A DNA stretch of 11,317 nt, taken from positions 1 to 11,317 of the forward strand of contig CAJLLH010000029.1 in assembly GCA_905207385.1 (NCBI GenBank), in the 5' to 3' direction. Positions within the stretch are counted from its first letter, which is position 1; every line of letters starts with the position of its first letter. A model generated the notes under the pieces. The model worked only from the letters and a program-made list of their open reading frames with translations, had not been told where the DNA came from and made no database searches. A program made the position numbers and the translations under genes. Below are positions 6,151 through 11,317 of this stretch, one piece after another. This DNA is from an uncultured Eubacteriales bacterium. GTDB lineage: Bacteria > Bacillota > Clostridia > Christensenellales > Borkfalkiaceae.

Positions 6151-6879
6151 TTACAGCCCGAGTTCGCGCCTTAAAATTTCGAACATTCCCGCAAATTTTC
6201 CGCTGTTTCTGCGCTTTTTGGGACTGCCTTCGCCGAAGTCTATCAGGTGTTCGCCCACAACGCGCGCGGGTCTTGCGGAAAGTACTATAACCTTATCGGA
6301 AAGCGCTATCGCCTCGGAAATGTCGTGCGTGACTAAAAGCGCCGTCTTTTTTTCGCTTTTTATTATGTCGTGCACGTCGTCGCACACGGCAAGCCTCGTC
6401 TGGTAATCGAGCGCGGAAAAAGGTTCGTCTAAAAGCAGCGTCTGCGGCTGTGCCGCCAGCGTGCGTATAAGCGCGACCCTCTGCCGCATTCCGCCCGAAA
6501 GCTGGGTGGGGCTCTTTTTCAGAAAGTCTTCAAGCCCGTATTTTTCTGCCAGCGCCAGCGCGTTTTTGCGCATCTGCGGCGTATTCTTTTTCTTGATTTC
6601 AAGCGGCAGAAAAATATTTTCTTCCACCGTGCGCCAGGGGAAAAGCGCGTCTGTCTGCAACATGTATCCGAACTGACCGCCGCCGCGTTCCACCTTGCCC
6701 GATGAAGGCGCTATAAGCCCCGCCGCCAGCGAAAGTATGGTGCTTTTGCCGCAGCCCGAAGGGCCTATAACGCAGACAAACTGACCTTCTTCAATGGAAA
6801 AATTAAGGTTTTCCACTGCCAGCGTTTCGCCCGATAATGTGTGGTATGTGTAACTTACATCTATGAATTTAAGGCTCAT
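6151..6879 (-). CDS. ABC transporter ATP-binding protein, SsuB/TauB-type
   Basis: This 242-residue ATPase has all the nucleotide-binding motifs: Walker A GPSGCGKST (39-47), Q-loop Gln75, signature LSGGMRQR (127-134), Walker B LLLDEP (148-153) and switch His185. Such subunits form a dimer on the cytoplasmic side and power import through the permease. Length and motif wording fit the nitrate/sulfonate/taurine/HMP importer group. The ATG at 6877-6879 overlaps the stop of the binding-protein gene as ATGA, so the two are translationally coupled. No residue reveals the substrate. Confidence 0.96.
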   Translation of the reverse strand: MSLKFIDVSYTYHTLSGETLAVENLNFSIEEGQFVCVIGPSGCGKSTILSLAAGLIAPSSGKVERGGGQFGYMLQTDALFPWRTVEENIFLPLEIKKKNTPQMRKNALALAEKYGLEDFLKKSPTQLSGGMRQRVALIRTLAAQPQTLLLDEPFSALDYQTRLAVCDDVHDIIKSEKKTALLVTHDISEAIALSDKVIVLSARPARVVGEHLIDFGEGSPKKRRNSGKFAGMFEILRRELGL

Positions 6880-7871
6880 CTGTACACTTCTTCATAAACT
6901 TTCTGCGCCGTTTCGGTGAGAATGAGTTCGTCAAAATCCACGCGCCGCTCAAGTTCGCCGGAGTTTTCTATAACGTCCTGCAACCTAGTGAAAGCGGCTT
7001 CTTCCATAGCCATATTGGTAACCCACGCGTCTATGTCCTTGTAAGCCTGCACGGAATTGGCAATGCTTTCTTCCGACGTGCCGTCAAAGTAAGACGTAAG
7101 ATATTCCGCAACCGTCGCGGCGTCGTTTTCCATTACAAATTTTATGGCTTTTGTAACGGCGCGGAGCAACCCTTCGATTTTGTCGGGATTTTTATCTATA
7201 TAGCTCTGTTTCGCCGCAAAACAGGTGTAGGGTATTTCGCCAGACTGTTCGCCTACGGAAGCAACAATGTAACCCTTGCCTTCGGCCTCGTAATCACTGG
7301 CGGTCGGCTCAAACATGGTGCAGTAATCGGCTATGCCGCTTTCAAAAGCCGCAGTCATGTAGTTGAAGTCCACGTCGTAGTTCAAAGAAGCGTTTATGCC
7401 CAGCTCTTCTATGACGTATTCAAACGTCATTGCGGGAACGCCGCCTTTGCGCCCTGCGAGTATTTCTTTGCCGTCAAGGTCAGACCACTTAAAATCGGGT
7501 TCTGCCTTGCGCGAAACAAGGAAGCTGCCGTCGCGCTTTGTAAGCTGACCGAAAACCTTTGGCGAGTCTGAAGAGCCGCCTATGGCTATGTACAGCGCCG
7601 CTTCGGGTCCGCAGAAGCCTACGTCGGCAGAGCCGGAAAGAACTGCCGCCATTGTGTTGTCTGCGCCGCCGCCGTTGGTGAATTCCACTTCAAAACCTTC
7701 GTCTTCGTAGTAGCCGAGCGCTTCCGCAAGGTACATCGGCGCGTAGAAAACGGAGTGGGTAACTTCGTTTATTTTAACCACGTCAGAGCCGTCCGCGCAG
7801 CCTGCAAGCGAAAGGGGTATCGCAAGCGTCGCACAGACGGCGACGAAAATTGCTGTAAGCTTTTTTTTCAT
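6876..7871 (-). CDS. ABC transporter substrate-binding lipoprotein, NMT1/SsuA-like
   Basis: The protein has 331 residues. A lipoprotein signal peptide (MKKKLTAIF with a hydrophobic core) ends in a lipobox LAGC with Cys25 as the lipid anchor. The mature domain opens with HSVFYAPMYLAEALGYYEDEG, the start of the NMT1/THI5-like fold (PF09084). The next segment reads ADNTMAAVLSGSADVGFCG (about 70-88), where this group contacts substrate. Relatives bind sulfonates, taurine, nitrate or the pyrimidine precursor of thiamine. The variant seen here is common in anaerobic Bacillota and usually left without an assigned substrate. It is first in the operon, with AAGGAG (7884-7889) 12 nt before the ATG. No TPP riboswitch lies upstream, which weakens a thiamine role. 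Confidence 0.93.
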   Translation of the reverse strand: MKKKLTAIFVAVCATLAIPLSLAGCADGSDVVKINEVTHSVFYAPMYLAEALGYYEDEGFEVEFTNGGGADNTMAAVLSGSADVGFCGPEAALYIAIGGSSDSPKVFGQLTKRDGSFLVSRKAEPDFKWSDLDGKEILAGRKGGVPAMTFEYVIEELGINASLNYDVDFNYMTAAFESGIADYCTMFEPTASDYEAEGKGYIVASVGEQSGEIPYTCFAAKQSYIDKNPDKIEGLLRAVTKAIKFVMENDAATVAEYLTSYFDGTSEESIANSVQAYKDIDAWVTNMAMEEAAFTRLQDVIENSGELERRVDFDELILTETAQKVYEEVYR

Positions 7872-7902
7872 GTGAAGAAATTACTCCTTATCTTTCAAAA
7901 AA

Positions 7903-7930
7903 TTTATATGCTACAGTTTATGCGCGGCAA
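7903..7930 (-). promoter_or_regulatory. Probable promoter of the ABC operon
   Basis: On the minus strand TTGCCG (7925-7930) is followed after 16 bp by TATAAA (7903-7908), leaving a short leader to the AAGGAG site. It is weaker than the valyl-tRNA synthetase promoter, and their -35 boxes lie only 7 bp apart, so the polymerases may interfere. Confidence 0.5.
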
Positions 7931-7937
7931 GTTATGT

Positions 7938-7966
7938 TTGACAACCCGCGCCCTTTGGTTTATAAT
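7938..7966 (+). promoter_or_regulatory. Consensus promoter of valS
   Basis: Exact TTGACA (7938-7943), exactly 17 bp, then exact TATAAT (7961-7966). The start near 7973 gives a leader of about 65 nt, too short for a T-box riboswitch. The ribosome site AAAGAGG (8027-8033) is 5 nt from the ATG. Confidence 0.88.
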
Positions 7967-8038
7967 TGAAGCTGTATATACGAATTTATAAAAGCGGGCG
8001 GGAAGTTCTGCCTGTTTTGTTTATTTAAAGAGGTAACT

Positions 8039-10657
8039 ATGGAAAAATCGTACAATCCCAAGTCCTTCGAGAGCGAGATATACAAGGCATGGGAAGAGGA
8101 AGGCTGCTTCCGCGCAGAAAGGGACGACAATAAAGTTCCTTTCACTATAATGATGCCCCCGCCCAACATCACGGGTCAGCTGCACATGGGCCACGCGCTG
8201 GATGAAACCTACCAGGATACTCTGATAAGATTCAAGCGCATGCAGGGTTACTGCGCGCTCTGGCTGCCCGGCACCGACCACGCTTCGATTGCAACCGAGG
8301 TTAAAATAGTAGAACAGCTCAAAAAGCAGGGCATTGAAAAGGACAGCCTTACCCGCGAGGAGTTTTTGAAGCTCGCGTGGGACTGGAAGGAAAAGTACGG
8401 CGGCAGAATAATTACCCAGCTCAAGACGATGGGCGCTTCGTGCGACTGGTCCCGCCTCGCCTTCACCATGGACGAAAAATGTTCGCGCGCGGTGAGGGAG
8501 GTTTTTGTTAACCTTTACAACAAGGGACTTATCTACCACGGCAACAGAATAATAAACTGGTGTCCCGAATGCCGCACCGCGCTTTCCGACGCGGAAGTGG
8601 AATACACCGACGAAGATTCCTGCTTCTGGCACCTTAAGTATTTTGTTGAAGGTTCGGATACCGAAGGGCTCATAGTCGCAACCACCCGTCCCGAAACTAT
8701 GTTCGGCGATACGGCGGTTGCCGTGAACCCTGCGGACGAACGCTATAAAAAATATATCGGCAAAAACGTAATTCTTCCCATACTCAACAAACCCATTCCC
8801 GTAGTTGCCGACGAACACGCAGACATGGAGTACGGCACGGGCTGCGTTAAAATCACTCCCGCGCACGACCCCAACGACTTCGAGGTAGGCTTAAGGCATA
8901 ACCTTGACGTGGTCTGCGTAATGAACGAAGACGGCACGATGAACGAACTTGCGGGCAAATACTGCGGAATGGACAGGTACGAATGCCGCAAGGCGGTGGT
9001 GGAAGAGCTTAAAACGCTTGGCAATCTTGTAAAAATAGAGCCGCACACCCACAGCGTCGGTCATTGCTACCGTTGCCATACCGCCATAGAGCCTATGGTT
9101 TCCAAGCAGTGGTTCGTTAAAATGAAGCCGCTCGCGCGCCCCGCAATCAACGCGGTTATGGATAAAAAGACTACGTTCATCCCCGAAAGGTTTGCAAAAA
9201 TTTACTACAACTGGATGGATAACGTAAAAGACTGGTGCATATCCCGTCAGCTCTGGTGGGGACACCGCATTCCCATATGGTACTGCGACGACTGCGGCGA
9301 AGTCATCTGCGCCAAGGAAGACCCGACCGAATGCCCTAAGTGCCATTCAAAAAATATCCGTCAGGACGAGGATGTGCTCGATACCTGGTTCTCCTCCGCG
9401 CTGTGGCCGTTCTCCACGCTCGGCTTCCCCGAAGATACCTCCGACCTCGAGTATTTCTATCCCACCGACGTGCTCGTAACCGGTTACGACATAATATTCT
9501 TCTGGGTTGCCCGCATGATTTTCTCGGGCATAGAGCATATGCGCAAAGTGCCTTTCCGCTACGTTCTGATGCACGGCATTGTGCGCGACGAGCAGGGCAG
9601 AAAGATGTCCAAATCGCTCGGCAACGGCATAGACCCGCTCGTCATAATAGATAAATACGGCGCGGACGCGCTCCGTTTCTCGCTCATTCAGGGCGTTTCC
9701 ACGGGCAACGATATCCGCTTCTCCGACGCAAAGGTTCAGTCCGCGGCGGGCTTCATAAACAAAATCTGGAACGCCAGCAGGTACGTTCTTACCAACTGCG
9801 AAGGCAGAAAGATAAAGGACATAAAGGAAGTAAAGCTCACCCACGCAGACAAGTGGATAATTTCAAAACTGCAGTCGGCAATAAGGGACGTAACGCTTGC
9901 GCTCGATAAATTCGAACTCGGCATTGCCTGCCAGACGGCTCACGACTTTATGTGGGACGATTTCTGCGACTGGTATATCGAACTTACCAAGTCCGCGCTT
10001 TGGTCTGACGACGAGGCTAAAAAGGACGGCGCGCTTGCCGTGCTCGTTTACGTGCTCGACGCGGCGCTCAGACTTCTGCACCCCTTCGTTCCCTTCGTTA
10101 CCGAAAAAATTTATTCCGAAATGCCTACGGCAAACGGCAGAATAATGCTTGCGGCATATCCCCGCTACAATTCCCGCCGCACCTACCGCAAGGAAGCGGC
10201 AGCGTTCGAAGGCGTAATGGATATAATAAAAGCTGTGCGCGCGTTAAAGACCGAAACGGGTTGCGCGCCCTCCAAAAAGGTTAAGCTTTACCTTGTAAGC
10301 GGAGCAAAGGCAGTAATTTCCGCCAATGAGGACAGCATAAAGCGCCTTGCGGGTGCGTCTGAAATTATATTTGTAAATTCCGCTGAAGAAGCGGGCGAAA
10401 ACGCCGCCGCCAAGGTGGTAAGCTGCGCAACCGTGCTCGTTCCCATGGGCGACCTCGTTGACCTTACCAAGGAGCGCGCAAGGCTCGAAGCCGAGCTCGA
10501 TAAGGTAATGTCCGAAATCAAGCGCGCCGACGGCAAGCTCAACAACAGCGGATTTATGGCAAAAGCGCCCAAAAAGCTCGTAGACGAGGAGAGGGCTAAG
10601 CTCGAAAAATATATCGAGATGAAAGAGCGCATTGAAAAGCAGCTTGCCGGACTTTGA
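8039..10657 (+). CDS. valS: Valyl-tRNA synthetase
   Basis: This 872-residue class I enzyme charges tRNA-Val with valine in the cytoplasm; its length is usual for bacterial ValRS. The signature HMGH (49-52, in PPPNITGQLHMGHAL) is the HIGH motif and KMSKS is at 522-526. The CP1 editing domain, which hydrolyses mischarged Thr-tRNA, carries TTRPETMFGDTAVAVN (215-230). Cys pairs CPEC (175-178) with CYRC (343-346), and CDDC (416-419) with CPKC (432-435), look like two zinc knuckles. The anticodon-binding domain covers about 605-740, and the C-terminal coiled coil (about 807-872) is the family's tRNA-clamping arm. It is a single-gene unit with its own promoter. A folC gene, a common valS neighbour, is absent, and an acetyltransferase follows instead. 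Confidence 0.98.
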   Translation: MEKSYNPKSFESEIYKAWEEEGCFRAERDDNKVPFTIMMPPPNITGQLHMGHALDETYQDTLIRFKRMQGYCALWLPGTDHASIATEVKIVEQLKKQGIEKDSLTREEFLKLAWDWKEKYGGRIITQLKTMGASCDWSRLAFTMDEKCSRAVREVFVNLYNKGLIYHGNRIINWCPECRTALSDAEVEYTDEDSCFWHLKYFVEGSDTEGLIVATTRPETMFGDTAVAVNPADERYKKYIGKNVILPILNKPIPVVADEHADMEYGTGCVKITPAHDPNDFEVGLRHNLDVVCVMNEDGTMNELAGKYCGMDRYECRKAVVEELKTLGNLVKIEPHTHSVGHCYRCHTAIEPMVSKQWFVKMKPLARPAINAVMDKKTTFIPERFAKIYYNWMDNVKDWCISRQLWWGHRIPIWYCDDCGEVICAKEDPTECPKCHSKNIRQDEDVLDTWFSSALWPFSTLGFPEDTSDLEYFYPTDVLVTGYDIIFFWVARMIFSGIEHMRKVPFRYVLMHGIVRDEQGRKMSKSLGNGIDPLVIIDKYGADALRFSLIQGVSTGNDIRFSDAKVQSAAGFINKIWNASRYVLTNCEGRKIKDIKEVKLTHADKWIISKLQSAIRDVTLALDKFELGIACQTAHDFMWDDFCDWYIELTKSALWSDDEAKKDGALAVLVYVLDAALRLLHPFVPFVTEKIYSEMPTANGRIMLAAYPRYNSRRTYRKEAAAFEGVMDIIKAVRALKTETGCAPSKKVKLYLVSGAKAVISANEDSIKRLAGASEIIFVNSAEEAGENAAAKVVSCATVLVPMGDLVDLTKERARLEAELDKVMSEIKRADGKLNNSGFMAKAPKKLVDEERAKLEKYIEMKERIEKQLAGL

Positions 10658-10676
10658 TTGCGCTTGAATAAAAAAA

Positions 10677-10738
10677 GGACGTTGCCGCATTTTACGGCAT
10701 TGCCCCGCATATATATGCGAATTAACAGGCAGCCGTCC
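10677..10738 (+). other. Alternative pairing overlapping the valS terminator
   Basis: GGACG (10677-10681) plus TGCC (10683-10686) can pair with GGCA (10728-10731) plus CGTCC (10734-10738). This encloses the 14-bp palindrome CGCATATATATGCG (10706-10719). The outer stem uses bases of the terminator's left arm (10730-10741), so the two folds exclude each other. A local hairpin (10683-10687 with 10695-10699) competes as well. Confidence 0.35.
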
Positions 10739-10761
10739 GCAGTTTTGCGTACGGCTGTTTT
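10730..10761 (+). terminator. Terminator downstream of valS
   Basis: CAGCCGTCCGCA (10730-10741) pairs with TGCGTACGGCTG (10746-10757) with one mismatch and a 4-nt loop, followed by TTTT. The T tract is short, so some read-through into the acetyltransferase gene is possible. Confidence 0.75.
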
Positions 10762-10808
10762 AAAATAAGCGGGCGCATTGTGCGTTGCCCGCAAAAGTGA
10801 GGATTATT

Positions 10809-11246
10809 ATGATAATACGCGAAATTGCGCAAAGCGACAGGGAAGAATACCTTGAAATGTCGGCAGATTTTTATTCTTCGCCCGCAGTACTTTCAGATAT
10901 CCCCGCCGCCTACCGCGAAAGGGCGTTTGAAGAGTATCTTCGCGGCACGCATGCAAAGTGCTTTATTTTTGAAGAAGGCGGAAAGGTGGCTGGTTACGGC
11001 ATAATATGCTTTATTTACTCGCAGGAGGCGGGAGGAATGAGCATACTTTTCGACGAACTTTATGTCCGCAAAGATTTCCGTTCGCACGGGTTCGGCAGAC
11101 AGTTTTTTGAATACGTGTTCAAAAATTTCCCCGCCGCGCGCTATATGCTTGAAGTAGAGCCTGAAAATGTCCGCGCTATATCTTTGTATAAAAGACTTGG
11201 GTTTGATACGCTCGGTTACAACAAGATGATAAAAAGCGGCGTCTGA
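10809..11246 (+). CDS. GNAT-family N-acetyltransferase
   Basis: The protein has 145 residues from the ATG at 10809. That start follows GTGAGG with 6-nt spacing and is preferred to an upstream in-frame TTG at 10785. The GNAT acetyl-CoA site is clear: beta strand FDELYVRKDF (81-90), then pyrophosphate-binding RSHGFG (91-96), and motif B with Asn120, LYKRLGF (126-132). The enzyme transfers an acetyl group from acetyl-CoA to an amine; the acceptor (protein N-terminus, lysine or small molecule) is unknown. The length is that of a minimal single-domain GNAT. It lies about 150 nt after valS behind a modest terminator, with no clear promoter of its own, so it may depend partly on read-through. Confidence 0.92.
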   Translation: MIIREIAQSDREEYLEMSADFYSSPAVLSDIPAAYRERAFEEYLRGTHAKCFIFEEGGKVAGYGIICFIYSQEAGGMSILFDELYVRKDFRSHGFGRQFFEYVFKNFPAARYMLEVEPENVRAISLYKRLGFDTLGYNKMIKSGV

Positions 11247-11264
11247 TTTTTAAAGTTATCTTCG

Positions 11265-11287
11265 TGCGGCGAAAATTGCTCGCCGCA
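11265..11287 (+). terminator. Possible weak terminator of the GNAT gene
   Basis: TGCGGCGA (11265-11272) and TCGCCGCA (11280-11287) form an 8-bp stem with a 7-nt loop about 18 nt after the stop. It is followed by GACCGTAATTTTC rather than a clean T tract, so efficiency is doubtful. Confidence 0.45.
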
Positions 11288-11317
11288 GACCGTAATTTTC
11301 TGCAAAAAACGCAATAT

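Noticed and set aside
7872..8038. T-box or TPP riboswitch between the ABC operon and valS
   Set aside because: Leaders are about 65 nt or shorter on each side and I see neither a T-box sequence nor the TPP aptamer core.
8021..8866. Minus-strand open frame of 281 codons, and similar long frames over 8890-9850
   Set aside because: These are antisense shadows of valS, arising from its codon composition, with no family resemblance.

Overview
The window reads as a chromosomal stretch of a low-to-mid G+C Bacillota/Clostridia-type bacterium, probably an uncultured anaerobe. The basis is GGAGG-type Shine-Dalgarno sites, near-consensus sigma-A promoters (TTGACA-17-TATAAT and variants), a CCA-encoding tRNA-Ser, hairpin/T-tract terminators, and Clostridia-like ValRS, WYL-regulator and lipoprotein sequences. 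This assignment is inference; no rRNA or other marker confirms it.

Layout. (1) Positions 1-~240 hold a minus-strand fragment of a GH3 beta-N-acetylhexosaminidase with a Bacteroidota look. It ends abruptly against the next gene, so this edge is either a foreign remnant or a chimeric join. (2) 226-921 (minus) is an unrecognised membrane protein with its own promoter. (3) 922-1393 has no credible gene. It carries two near-identical bidirectional terminators exactly 200 bp apart, bracketing a foldable segment that contains the last 20 nt of tRNA-Ser. (4) 1394-2938 (minus) is an A+T-rich, probably leaderless gene for a multi-TM serine hydrolase (class C beta-lactamase fold). It is followed by tRNA-Ser(UGA) at 3045-3132, whose 3' end repeats the 20 nt at 1165-1184. 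(5) 3588-4508 (minus) is a WYL-domain regulator, divergent from a small 88-codon gene at 4754-5020. A palindrome sits in their overlapping promoter region. (6) 5215-7871 (minus) is an ABC importer: lipoprotein binding protein, ATPase and permease. A perfect 18-bp inverted repeat lies between ATPase and permease. (7) Divergent from it, 8039-10657 (+) is valyl-tRNA synthetase with a fully consensus promoter. It is followed by a terminator and a GNAT acetyltransferase (10809-11246).

How they work together. The ABC genes form one uptake system of the nitrate/sulfonate/taurine/HMP class; its substrate cannot be read from sequence. The WYL protein probably controls its own promoter and perhaps the small divergent gene. 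ValRS is housekeeping. The stretch 1130-3132 looks like a tRNA-Ser-associated accessory insert. The best leads for new biology are the terminator-bracketed element, the possible tRNA-flanked serine-hydrolase cassette, the WYL/small-gene operator, and the unannotated RNA suggested by an orphan terminator near 3450. No CRISPR array, transposase, integrase or riboswitch was recognised.
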